Shown here: positions 40,567 to 52,018 of the stretch, one piece after another | How positions within the stretch are numbered: the stretch's first letter is position 1 | Layout: every line of letters begins with the position of its first letter | Source of the DNA: Liolophura sinensis | Taxonomy: Eukaryota > Mollusca > Polyplacophora > Chitonida > Chitonidae | Reading direction: 5' to 3' | DNA: 64,000 nt | Assembly: GCF_032854445.1 (NCBI RefSeq) | Contig: NC_088298.1 | Location: 3,158,160-3,222,159, forward strand | Notes under the pieces: model-generated | What the model saw: only the letters and a program-made list of their open reading frames with translations | The model's database searches: none | What the model was told of the DNA's origin: nothing | Program-made: the position numbers and the translations under genes

Positions 40567-41163
40567 GGCGATATACGATATAAATTATACAATGGAATTG
40601 TCGAGGTCTTAAGGTTAATTTTATTGAAATAACACAGCTAGTTGAATGTTTAAATCCAGCTGCCCTCTGTCTTCAGGAAACTCACCTGAAGACATCTGAC
40701 AAAGATAAATTATCTCTTAAAAATTACACACTTTATAGCAATTATTCTGGTGAAGAAGAGCGAGCTTGTGGCGGCTCCTCTATTTTCGTAAATAATAATA
40801 TAATGCACAGTCCTGTTGATCTCGTTACTGAGTTTCAGGCTGTGGCCGTCCGTGTTTCTTTGTCGGAAACAGTTAGTTTATGTTCGATCTATATTACTCC
40901 TCATTGTTCTTTGTCAATCTCTCAATTACATAACTTGAAAGAACAACTCCCATCCCCTTTTATAATAATGGGGGATTTTAATGCCCATAACCCTCTATGG
41001 GGCAGTAATAATATAAACGCTAAAGGCAAAACTTTGGAAGATTTTTTATCGAAAGATGAACTGTGTTATTTCAATGATGGTTCTAATACCTATTTACATC
41101 AAGGTAATGGCGCTTATTCTGCTATCGATCTCACTATCACGTATCCATCACTTCTCCTTGATT
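40564..41163 (+). pseudogene. LINE B first endonuclease segment, incomplete
   Basis: Reads 'IQWNCRGLKVNFIE' after a one-base insertion near 40580, then 'ALCLQETHLKTSDKDKLSLK', 'IIMGDFNAHNPLWGSNNINA' and 'SAIDLTITYPSLLLDF', where it stops abruptly. The last catalytic 'SDH' motif is absent. It is closer to LINE A than to the second endonuclease segment downstream. Confidence 0.75.
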
Positions 41164-44100
41164 TTACAGACCAATACAGTAAATGAAAAAACCCCAGTAA
41201 ATAACACACAACAAACTGATAGACCTGAACCTAATCAAACCAAAAACAAAGCAGCCAAAAGTAAATCTGAAAATCAATCTCATAATGAAAATCATAAACC
41301 TAGTGGTCCCACGGAACGTCCCTCTAAGGCCACTAGGGACCCTGTCCAAACTTTTAATAGGTTTGGATCGTTGGAGGACGTTGCTCCTGAGATGCGGATG
41401 TGATGGATACATCACCCGCACCAGGGAAATCTTCCAGCCGATCTCCACGGAAGGGTCGTCCGCGGTCCAAACATAAAGATAAATCCCCCATACGCCTTCC
41501 TCCATAATGTCTTCTTTAGACAAAATTATACAGTGGAATTGTCGAGGCCTTAAGGTAAATTTTATTGAGATAATTCAACTTGTTCAGTCATTAAACCCTA
41601 TTGCCCTTTGTCTTCAGGAAACTCACCTGAAGACATCTGACAAAGATAAATTACCTCTTAAAAATTATTCATTATACAGCACTTACTCAAATGAAGAAGA
41701 GCGAGCTGCAGGCGGCTCTTCGATCTTCATAAATAACAACATTATACACAGCCCTATTGCTCTGCATACAGAGCTTCAGGCTGTGGCCGTGCGTGTTTCA
41801 TTGTCTGAAACAATCACATTATGTTCAGTGTATATTCCTCCTAACAATTCTTTGTCAGCTTTACAGTTACATAATCTAATAGAACAATTGCCAAAACCGT
41901 TTATAATACTGGGTGATTTTAATTCCCATAACCCCCTATGGGGCAGTAACACCATAAATAATAAGGGCAAGATAGTCGAAGACTTCTTATCGAAGGAGGA
42001 ACTGTTTTATTTCAATGGTGGTTCTAATACCTATTTACATCCGGGTAATGGCACTTATTCTGCTATCGATCTCACTATCACAGATCCATCACTTCTCCTT
42101 GATTTTTCTTGGAAGGTGCATGACGATCTTTGTGGTAGTGACCATTTTCCTATAATCCTAGAGCATATCACTTCTAATTCTTGTAGAACGTGTAGCTAGG
42201 TGGAAATTCGATAAAGCAGATTGGATCGCATTTGAGATGTTTTGTAAGGCTGATATCACCTCAGAAGCTCTCAGTGTAGCAGATGATCCTATATTAAAAT
42301 TTAATGAGCTTGTTTTACTAGCGGCTGACAGAACTATCCCTAAGACCTCGACAAATCCAAAAGTAAACCCTGGTATGATCAGGACTGTCGTAAAGCCATT
42401 AAGGACCACAAAAAGGCCGCGCGAAATTTTAATACATGTCCTACTGATAATAACTTAAACCAGGTTCGTATTTTTCGAGCTAAGGCTCGTCGATTACTCA
42501 AGTCCAAGAGACGATCTTGTTGGCGGAACTTTGTTTCGGGCATTACGTCAAAAACACCCATGCGTAAGGTCTGGAACATGGTTCAGAAACTTAAGGGCAA
42601 AAATAATAAAGCAAAAGTTCAGCATTTAAAAGATGGAGATAATATATTAACTTCTCCACCCGATATAGCTAATAAACTAGCTGAAACAATTTCAAACAAA
42701 TCTTCTTCTGAGAACTATAATAAAGAATTCCAACGTATTAAAAACCGGAAGGAGAAAATTAAATTGCCCTTTTCTTCTAAGAATTTAGAAGATTATAATC
42801 ATCCTTTTAATATCGAGGAACTTAGAACTGCATTAAAAAAGGCCCATGATACTGCCTGTGGTCCTGATAATGTATATTATAAGTTTCTGAATCATTTACC
42901 ACCTGAGCCACTGGAGACTCTCTTGGACTTGATTAATGATATTTGGATAACTGGTAATTTTCCACCATCATGGAAGGAGGCGTGTATTATTCCGGTTCCC
43001 AAACCGGGTAAGGATCATAGTGATCCAAATAATTACCGTCCCATAGCTCTTACCAGCTGTGTCCTGTAAGACTATGGAACGGATGATTAATGATAGACTT
43101 GTTTGGTTTCTTGAAACCAACAAGCTTTTATCTAACATTCAATGTGGTTTTCGGCAAGGTAGATCTACTATGGATCACCTTGTTCGATTCGAAACCTTTA
43201 TTCGCGATGGCTTCATCAATAACGAACATGTGGTGTCCATATTTTTTGACCTTGAAAAGGCCTACGACACCACATGGAAATATGGTATTTTAAAAGATCT
43301 CGCGAATATGGGTCTAAAAGGTCGCTTACCTATATTTATATCCAAATTTTTATCTGATCGTCAGTTTAAGGTACGGGTGGGGTCCACTCTTTCTGACTCT
43401 TATGAGCAGGAAATGGGTGTACCCGAGGGCAGCATTCTATCACCAACTCTGTTCAGCATAAAAATAAATAGCCTAGCAAAAACAATAACATCGGGCACAG
43501 AGGGTTCTTTATACGTGGATGATTTCCTTATATGCTACCGAGCTAAGAATATGAATAATACCGAACGTCAGTTGCAGCTTTGTCTCAATAAGATCGAGAA
43601 ATGGGCAACTGAAAACGGTTTTAGATTTTCAACGTCTAAAACCGTCGGTATGCATTTTTGTAACAAACGGAAACTTCATCTTGACCCTGAGCTTAATTTT
43701 TGTGGTGAACAGGTTAAAATTGTTGGAGAAACAAAATTTTTAGGTATAATATTTGATAGTAAACTATCTTTTATACCTCATTAAAATGCTTAAAGCTAAA
43801 TGTACAAAGGCTCTCGATATAATTAAGGTCGTGTCTAGCACCGATTGGGGTGCTGACCGATCAGTTTTACTTAATTTATATCGTTCTCTGGTGAGGTCTA
43901 AATTGGACTATGGATCCATCATTTACGGTTCCACTAGGAAGTGGTACATTAAAATGTTGGATCCTGTTCATCACGAAGGTTTGAGGCTCAGCCTTGGTGC
44001 TTTTAGAACTTCACCAGTAGAAAGTTTATACGTGGAGGCAAATGAGCCTTCTTTATATAACCGACGTATAAAACTTAGCCTTCAATATGCTACAAAGCTT

Positions 44101-45190
44101 AAAGCACATCCAACAAACCCTGCCTACGACTGTGTTTTCAATCCATTGTATGTAGACAAATATATTAAATGTCCTAACAAGATCCCTTCGTTCGGTCTTC
44201 GTATACGGGACCATATTGTGGGAGCTAACATCAAGCTGGAGGATATAGCTCCGGTGTGTTTTCCGGAGTCTCCTCCATGGCTTCTCCCACAACCTAAACT
44301 AATATTTGATCTACGTAAATATAATAAATCGAATATAAATCCTCTCATAATTCAGCAACGTTTCGCTGAAATTAAAGGTAATTATATGGATTATAAATTT
44401 ATATATACTGACGGGTCGAAGGATGGGGACAGGGTTGCGACTGCGGCTGTCATGGAGCAGCGGGTCTCTTCCTTTCGTCTTTCATCCTCTTCTTCAATAT
44501 TCTCTGCCGAGGCCAGAGCTATACTCCTGGCCTTATCATATGTTTCTTCTGGGTGTGCCCAGAGGGCAATGATATGCACGGACTCGTTGTCTTGCCTATT
44601 GGCAATACAGAATAATAAATTTAAAAATCCCTTGATCCTTTAAATTTTAGCTATACATAGGAAATTAATTAGAAGAGGTAAAGATATTATATTCTGTTGG
44701 ATACCAAGTCATATTGGTATCCACGGAAACACAGTCGCAGACAGGGAGGCGAAAGCTGCCCTAAATAAAGCCATATCTAAGATAAAAATCCCTTATACTG
44801 ACATGAAGTCCAATATTCTTAAATATATTCGTGGCCTTTGGCAGGGTGAATGGAACTTGCAGGCCCATAACAAACTGCATGCTATTCATCCGGTTGTTGG
44901 CTATAATTCATATACACTTGATATGTCTCGTAGAGACCAAGTCGTTTTTAACCAGATGCCGTGTTGGGCAGTTCTCATCTGACACACAATTTCATCTTGG
45001 ATGGGAGCAGTGCTCCCGAGTGTGTTGGATGTGATGCTCAATATGGCATCAAACATATCTGGTTGACTGTGTAGACTTTGCCCATGTTCGGCAGAGATTC
45101 TACACGGTCCAACTCTATATATGATTTATTTGACAGCATCGCTGGCGATGTTGTCATAAATTATTTGAAGGCCATTCGCCTATATCATAA
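41164..45190 (+). pseudogene. LINE B second ORF1 tail plus ORF2
   Basis: 41164-41506 repeats the ORF1 C-terminus in a diverged version ('RPEPNQTKNKAAKSKSENQS', 'PGKSSSRSPRKGRPRSKHKD'). ORF2 then begins at 41507 by the same TAATG overlap and has 'ALCLQETHLKT', 'IILGDFNSHNPLWGSNTINN' and 'GSDHFPI'. The RT has 'SIFFDLEKAYDTTWKYGILK', 'MGVPEGSILSPTLF' and 'LYVDDFLICY'; RNase H has 'FIYTDGSKDG', 'FSAEARAILLA' and 'MICTDSLSCL'. Several one- or two-base changes break the frame. Upstream of about 42050 it differs from LINE A in many positions; downstream it is nearly the same. Confidence 0.78.
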
Positions 45191-45464
45191 AATATAAATT
45201 TTAATTGTCATAAATATCTATAGATAAACAGTTATATATATTTATACATGTACTATAACCCTGGTTTTCGAGTTTTAAATCTTATTTTTCTTTTATTCGA
45301 TTTTAAACATGTCTCTACTTTTTTTTTACTTTTGGTGTTCATATTACCATATCTGAAAACCTTAACCGTCTCTTGCTTTCACCTTGTTCTCGCCACGGTA
45401 TGGCTGATATATTGCCGATGTGGCGTTAAGCCATAATCATTCATTCATTCATTCTATCAGTGAC

Positions 45465-45711
45465 CAGTGTAATATTCCTGTCTTGAAGACTTCATGGGCT
45501 GTGTGAAGAAATTCAACTTAAAGGCTACAGAGAAGTTACTACATTACTGTGAAATTCAGTTAAGTAGCAAAACTGTTACTAGTTTTTCTGCGCTTAATCC
45601 AAAAAAAGCGATCAGATGAAACAAGTGAAGTCAAAATCCTTTACTTGCAGAAAAAGTTTGCTCAAGTTGTTTCATTTGCAGAAAGGGAGCAGTTGAGACA
45701 GGAAGTGAGGG
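45465..45711 (+). pseudogene. hAT-type C-terminal exon, right part
   Basis: Continues the exon cut by LINE B: 'DFMGCVKKFNLKATEKLLHY', 'CEIQLSSKTVTSFSALNPKK', then in a shifted frame 'VKILYLQKKFAQVVSFAERE'. It ends at the assembly gap. Long runs without stops suggest former coding sequence, but I recognise only the position in the hAT protein, not specific motifs here. Confidence 0.5.
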
Positions 45712-45911
45712 NNNNNNNNNNNNNNNNNNNNNNNNNNNNNNNNNNNNNNNNNNNNNNNNNNNNNNNNNNNNNNNNNNNNNNNNNNNNNNNNNNNNNNNNN
45801 NNNNNNNNNNNNNNNNNNNNNNNNNNNNNNNNNNNNNNNNNNNNNNNNNNNNNNNNNNNNNNNNNNNNNNNNNNNNNNNNNNNNNNNNNNNNNNNNNNNN
45901 NNNNNNNNNNN
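45712..45911. other. Assembly gap (200 N)
   Basis: Exactly 200 N, a conventional placeholder for a scaffold gap of unknown size. The sequence resumes inside a LINE copy. Confidence 0.98.
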
Positions 45912-48823
45912 ACTTTGTTTCAGGCATTACGTCAAAAATACCCATGCGTAAGGTCTGGAACATGGTTCAGAAGCTTAAGGGCAAAAACAACAAAGCCAAA
46001 ATTCAGCATTTAAAAGATGGCGATACCCTATTAACATCGCCATCTGAAATAGCGAATAAACTAGCTGAAACAATATCTCAGAAATCTTCTTCTGAGAATT
46101 ACACTTCTGAGTTTCGACGTATTAAAAAACATAAGGAGAAAATTAAATTGCCTTTTTCGTCTAAGAATTTAGAAGATTATAATCGTCGTTTTTCAGTTGA
46201 GGAACTTAAAACTTCTCTTAAAAAGGCACACGATACTGCGTGTGGCCCTGATAATATATATTGTAAGCTTCTGAATCATTTACCATCTGAGCCACTTGAG
46301 ACTCTCTTGGATTTACTTAATGATATTTGGATAACTGGTAATTTTCCACCGTCATGGAGGGAGGCGTGTATTATCCCGGTTCCTAAACCGGGTAAGGATC
46401 ATACTGATCCAAATAATTACCAGCTGTGTCTGTAAGACTATGGAACGGATGATAAATGATAGGCTTGTTTGGTTTCTTGAAACCAACAAGTTACTATCTA
46501 ATATACAATGTGGTTTTCGTCAAGGTCGATCTACTTTAGATCACCTTGTCCGTTTCGAAACTTTTATTCGTGACGGTTTTATTAATAATGAACATGTGGT
46601 GTCGAAATTTTTTTACCATGAAAAGGCCTACGACACCACATGGAAATATGGTATTTTAAAGGACCTTTCTGATATGGGTCTTAAAGGCCGCTTACCATCA
46701 TTTATATCCGAATTTCTATCTGATCGTCAGTTTAAGGTGCGGGTGGGGTCCACTCTTTCTGATTCGCTTGAGCAGGAAATGGGTGTTCCCCAGGGCAGTA
46801 TTCTTTCGCCAACACTGTTCAGCGTAAAAATTAATAGCTTAGCTAAAACGTTGACATCTGGCACAGAGGGTTCTTTATACGTAGATGATTTCCTCATATG
46901 CCATCGTGTTAAAAATATGAATAACATCGAGCGGCAACTGCAGCTTTGTCTCAACAAGATTGAGAAATGGGCAGTTGCCAACGGTTTTAGATTTTCTACA
47001 TCTAAAACCGTCGGTATGCATTTCTGTAATAAACGGAAACTTCATCTAGACCCTGAGCTTAAATTTTGTGGAGAACCAGTGAAGATTGTTGGTGAAAATA
47101 AATTTTTAGGGGTTATATTTGATAAAAAATTATCCTTTATACCTCATATAAAAATGCTTAAAGCTAAATGTACAAAGGCTCTGGATATAATTAAGGTCGT
47201 GTCTAGCACCGATTGGGGTGCTGACCGATCAGTTTTACTTAATTTATATCGTTCTATGGTGAGGTCTAAATTGGACTATGGGTCCATCATTTATGGTTCT
47301 GCAAGGAAATCCTATCTTAAAATGTTGGATCCCGTCCATCACCAAGGTTTGAGGCTCAGCCTTGGTGCATTTAGAACTTCACCAGTAGAAAGTTTATACG
47401 TCGAAGCTAATGAGCCTTCTTTACATCTCAGGCGTATAAAACTATGCCTTCAATATACTACAAAGCTTAAAGCACACCCAACAAACCCTGCCTATGACTG
47501 TGTTTTCAATCCGTTATATGTAGCCAAATATAACAAATGTCCTAATAAGATTCCTTCGTTCGGTCTTCGTGTTCGGGACCACGTTGTGGAAGCTGGCATC
47601 GAGCTTGAGAATATAGCCCCGGTTTCTTTTCCAGAGTCTCCTCCCTGGCTTCTCCCACAACCTAAATTGATATTTGATCTACGTAAACATAACAAAAGAA
47701 ATACGAATCCTCTAATAATTCAGCAAAGTTTTTCTGAGATAAAGGCTAATTATCCAGATTATAAATTTATATATACTGACGGGTCGAAGGATGGGGAGAA
47801 GGTTGCGGCTGCGGCTGTCTTAGAACAGCGGATCAGTTCTCTTCGTCTTCCATCCTCATCTTCAATCTTTTCTGCAGAGGCCAGAGCTATACTTCTGGCT
47901 TTGTCATATGTTTCTGCTGGGCATGCCCAGAGGGCTGTGATCTGCACGGACTCGCTCTCTTGCCTTTTGGCAATTCAGAATAATAAATTTAAAAATCCTT
48001 CCATCCTTGAGATATTAGCCGTACATAAAAATCTAATTAAAAGAGGTAAAGATATTGTATTCTGTTGGATACCAAGTCACATTGGTATCCATGGAAACAC
48101 AGTCGTGGACAGGGAGGCGAAAGCTGCCCTTAATAAACCCATATCGAAGATGAAAATTTGTTACACTGATTTTAGATCTCATATTCTTAAATATATTCGT
48201 CGCCTTTGGCAGGGTGAATGGGATTTGCAGATCCACAACAAACTGCATACTATTCATCCTGTCATTGGCAATAATTCTTATACTCTTAATAGGTGTCATA
48301 GGGACCAAGTAGTTCTAACAACGTGCCGTATTGGGCATTCTCGTCTAACATACAATTTTATCCTAGATGGGAGCAGTGCTCCTGAGTGTGTTGGTTGTAA
48401 TGCCCAGTACGGCATGAAACATATTCTCGTTGACTGTGTGGACTTTGCTCATATTAGGCAAAGATTCTACACAGTCAGCTCTATATTTGATTTATTTGAC
48501 AGTGTCGCTGGCGATACTGTCATTAATTACTTAAAACATATTGGATTATATCATAAGATATAATTTCATTTTTATTTCACATAGATATTTCTAGTTTATA
48601 TATACATATTAAAATTTCAAAAGCTTTGTGGTTTTCAAGTTTTTAAAGAGCTTTGATTGTTTTACCTAGTTTTAAACATGTCTGTCATTTTTCATTTGAT
48701 TTGTATGTTCATACTTCAGTCTTGAAAACCATATACTGATTCCTGGTTTTAAACATGTTCTCGCCGCGATATGGCTGAAATATTGCCGATGTGGCGTAAA
48801 GCCCATAATCATTCATTCATTCA
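45912..48823 (+). mobile_element. LINE copy C, 5' part lost in gap
   Basis: Begins at the gap, at the end of the region linking endonuclease and reverse transcriptase ('MRKVWNMVQKLKGKNNKAKI' at 45944), and runs to a (CATT)n tail ending near 48823. It is diverged from copies A and B. A 17-bp deletion near 46420, between two TTACC words, removes 'RPIALTS' and shifts the frame. The main frame then continues for 707 codons. Confidence 0.88.
46440..48563 (+). pseudogene. LINE C reverse transcriptase and RNase H, motif A Asp lost
   Basis: A 707-residue open frame from 'MERMINDRLVWFLETNKLLS' to 'YLKHIGLYHKI'. Motif A reads 'SKFFYHEKAYDTTWKYGILK': the catalytic Asp of 'FFDLEKAYD' is Tyr here, which should abolish polymerisation. 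Motifs B ('MGVPQGSILSPTLFS') and C ('LYVDDFLICH') are intact, as are RNase H ('FIYTDGSKDG', 'FSAEARAILLA', 'VICTDSLSCL', 'VVDREAKAAL') and the C-terminal CCHC ('PECVGCNAQYGMKHILVDC'). This gives the best view of the family's complete ORF2 C-terminus. It still ends in the normal stop, followed by the 3' untranslated region. Confidence 0.88.
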
Positions 48824-50323
48824 TTTTTTACGGTTCCGCTAGGAAGTCCTATATTAAAATGTTGGATCCTGTTTATCACCAAGGTTTGAGGCTCAGCCTT
48901 AGTGCTTTTAGAACCTGACCAGCAGAAAGTTTATACGTGGAGGCAAATGAGCCTTCTTTATATAGCCGACGTATAAAACTTAGCCTTCAATATGCCACAA
49001 AGCTTAAAGCACATCCAACAAACTCTGCCTACGACTGTGTTTTCAATCCATTATATGTAGACAAATATACTAAATGTCCTGACAAGATCCCTTCGCTCGG
49101 TCTTCGCATACGGGACCATATTGTGGGTGCTAACATCAAACTGGAAGATATAGCTCCGGTGTCTTTTTTCCAGAGTCTCCTCCATGGCTTCTCCCACAAC
49201 CTAAACTAATATTTGATCTGCGTAAATACAATAAATCGAATATAAATCCTCTCATAATTCAGCAAAGTTTTGCTGAAACCAAGGCTGATTATATGGATTA
49301 TAAATTTATATATACTGACGGGTCAAAGGATGGGGACAGAGTTGCGGGTGCGGCTGTCTTAGAGGAGCGGGTCACTTCTCTTCGGCTGCCACCTATATCT
49401 TCTGCCTTTTCTGCTGAGGCCAGGGCTATACTCCTGGCCTTATCATATGTTTCTTCTGGGCATGCCCAGAGGGCAGTGATATGTAGCGACTCGCTGTCTT
49501 GCCTTTTGGCGATTCAGAATAATAAATTTAAAAATCCATTGATATTTGAGATCATAGCCAAACACCGAGAACTAATTAAAAGAGGTAAAGATATTATATT
49601 CTGTTGGATACCAAGTCACACTGGTATCCATGGAAACACAGTTGTGGACAGGGAAGCGAAAGCTGCCCTATATAAACCTGTATCTCGGGTTAAAACCCCT
49701 TATACTAACGTGAAGTCTAATATTCTTAAATATATTCGTCGCCTTTGGCAGGGTGAATGGGACTTGCAGATCCACAATAAACTGCATGCTATTCATCCGG
49801 TCATTGGCTACAATAATTATACTTGCGAAAAGTCTCCTAGAGACCAAGTAGTCTTAACAAGGTGTCGTGTTGGGCATTCTCGTCTAACGCACAATTTCAT
49901 ACTAGATGGGAGTAGTGCTCCCGAGTGCGTTGGATGCGATGCCCAATATGGCATCAAACATATCTTGGTTGACTGTGTGGACATTGCCCACGTTCGGCAG
50001 AGATTCTACACGGTCGACTCTATATATGATTTGTTTGACAACATCGCTGGCGTTAATTTATTAATATATAAATATTTATCGATAAAGTTATATATACATT
50101 TCTTGATATATTGTTTTTTAAAACAAGAGGGTTTTCGAGTTTTAACTGTTTTTGGTTATTCTAATCTGGTTTTAAACATGTCCAAACATTTGTTTCCATT
50201 TTTGATGTTCTCACCACCATATCGGAAACCTCAACCGCCTCGTGTTTCGACCTTGCTCTCGCCACGATTTGGCTGAAATATTGCCCATGTGGCGTTAAAC
50301 CATAATCATTCATTCATTCATTC
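48824..50323 (+). mobile_element. LINE copy D: 5'-truncated, joined to tail of copy C
   Basis: Starts within the reverse transcriptase ('ttacggttccgctaggaagt', equal to copy A near 36218) directly after the (CATT)n tail of copy C, and ends in its own (CATT)n at 50323. Frame pieces 48937-49209 and 49293-50276 carry the end of the RT region and a complete RNase H ('FIYTDGSKDG', 'FSAEARAILLA', 'VICSDSLSCL', 'VVDREAKAAL') plus 'PECVGCDAQYGIKHILVDC'. There is a stop near 48917 and a T-run frameshift near 49165. The end of the frame runs into the 3' region because of a deletion after 'NIAGV'. Confidence 0.85.
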
Positions 50324-51401
50324 GATTTCTTGGTTAACCAAGCTATAATATAGGCTACATGTAGGCCTACAGTTTTTACAAGATCTCTTTCAGTTTTATA
50401 TATCAATCAGTAACTCAATCAATAACTTATAAAGCAAGAGTGTAGGATTATGAAAGGCATTTGAAAACGTCATTCCTGCAGGCAGCAGGCATCGATATAA
50501 ATACGGCAAATTCTTTAAAGAGACACTAGCTGTCCATTGCCCCTTCCACATTTGTGCCTCACGATTTGCAGACTGTAACGTCATCGCATGAGCTGAGGCT
50601 TATATTACCTCCCACACTGAAGAGCGCCAGTGTTGATTTTCGGTCTTTCTTACTTTACGCATGTTTTTTACCCTTAGAATCCGGTGCTATTGTTTGCGCG
50701 AACACTGGTTCTTTGTGACATTTGACAGCGGGAGTGGAAAGGGGCTTGGCTATGGGGTTACCTGAGGTAAGTTTGGTTCATTTTCTGACGGATTTCCGGC
50801 AGCAGTCTTCGTCGTCCGTGATTTGTATTTTCGCCCCAGACGTTGTTGTTGAAGTGTGAGGGAGTCTTGAGATTAGTAGCTGAGCAGGTGAACGTTATCC
50901 AGAGTTTTTTTGAGCTTTGATTCGTGGTTAAATATGTGCTCTAGGCTTGAAATTCATACCCACTGACGTGTTAAAAGGATTTGCCTGACCAAATCGCCAC
51001 ACAATCAAGGTATTATTGTTTTGTTTTTTTGCTGTCTTTTCTGTGGGTCTGAGATTGTGAACACCTGGCTACTTGTTGTTGTTTGGTGAATATAGCTATT
51101 ATGTATTATTTCTACAAGTTAGTTTTAATTACTGTTGGATTGTTATAATGACTGCTGTCAAGTTCGTGTGACGCCAGATAATGGTCTATCATTATCCCAG
51201 GGAGGATTCTGTCATAATTTTCCTTCATAATGGTGTATAGTGTATAGGCATCTCATTCAGCTTGTTTTGACTTCCCCACTCCAGTTATCCGCGTATAGGC
51301 CATGACCACGTAACATTCATTCAGCATTGTGCATGTAGATTGAATAAAGTGGATTCAGTTTTAGGCATCCTCCACTTGATCGGATTGCCCGTTATAATAA
51401 T
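50324..51401. other. No clear gene
   Basis: Unique-looking sequence with no convincing reading frame. A weak first-exon candidate (ATG 50752, CCTGAG|GTAAGT) is listed under findings. Confidence 0.5.
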
Positions 51402-52018
51402 AGCCAGTACCACAGGCGCTCGAAACCAGTCTGTAAACCCTATATATGCCCTATACCAGCCTCCTACATATAGAAGAAGTAAAGGTATGAGACTACTTTC
51501 ACCGGCACTACCCAGTGTCTCCAGAATTCAAGAAATAAAGCCTTCAACCTCCAATATTCCATTCTTTTCCCAACCTGGGACTATGATCTTCTCGAGTGCA
51601 CAGCATTTCCAGATCGGTAGTATTTTGTTTCAGTGGCACTCATATGTGCTATCTGACCTCATCACATGTTGGTTGTGTCTGCGTGCCTTCTTACTTAGTA
51701 TATAATTATATATAGTAGAGTAAGATGGTGCGTAGACACAACCAATGCCTTACGTCAGATAGCAAATATGGGTGCCACTGGGACAAAATACCACTGATTA
51801 GGAAATACTGGCAGTGGATTGGAGAGGATAATAGCCCCAGGTAGATAAAGGAGTGGAGAAGCTGGAGGTCGAAGGCTTTATTTCTTGAATTTCGGAGGCA
51901 TTGGGTGGTGCGGGCCTAAAGTCGTTTCATACCTTTGGTTTTTATATATATGTGTAGGAGGCTGGTATATGGCATATACAGGTTTTACGGACTGGTTTTG
52001 AGTGCCTGTGGCCAGTAC
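51402..52018. repeat. Foldback element: ~620-bp imperfect palindrome
   Basis: The left arm (about 51402-51698) and right arm (about 51715-52018) are reverse complements with mismatches and small gaps. For example 'aaaccagtctgtaaacc' on the left pairs with 'ggttttacggactggttt' on the right, and 'cagcctcctacatat' pairs with 'atatgtgtaggaggctg'. The centre is the A/T palindrome TATATAATTATATATA at about 51699-51714. No coding sequence is present; most likely a foldback or long-TIR MITE. Confidence 0.85.

Larger units (their letters stand above)
38646..45464 (+). mobile_element. LINE copy B: chimeric, internally duplicated LINE, 12-bp target duplication
   Basis: TCTATCAGTGAC flanks the element at 38646-38657 and 45453-45464, inside the hAT-type exon. 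The LINE (38658-45452, 6.8 kb) lacks about the first 75 bp of copy A's leader. ORF1 starts at 39217 but has an A-run frameshift (39297-39305) and a stop at 40047. A first endonuclease (from 40564) breaks off at about 41163 in 'LLLDF', where the sequence returns to the tail of ORF1 (41164-41506). A second, diverged endonuclease then starts (41507, MSSLDKIIQWNCRG) and the rest of ORF2 follows to about 45190. ORF2 has several frame changes (near 42180, 42355, 43063, 43782, 44950) and a stop near 44641. RT motif B reads 'MGVPEGS' (Gln to Glu). Confidence 0.88.
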
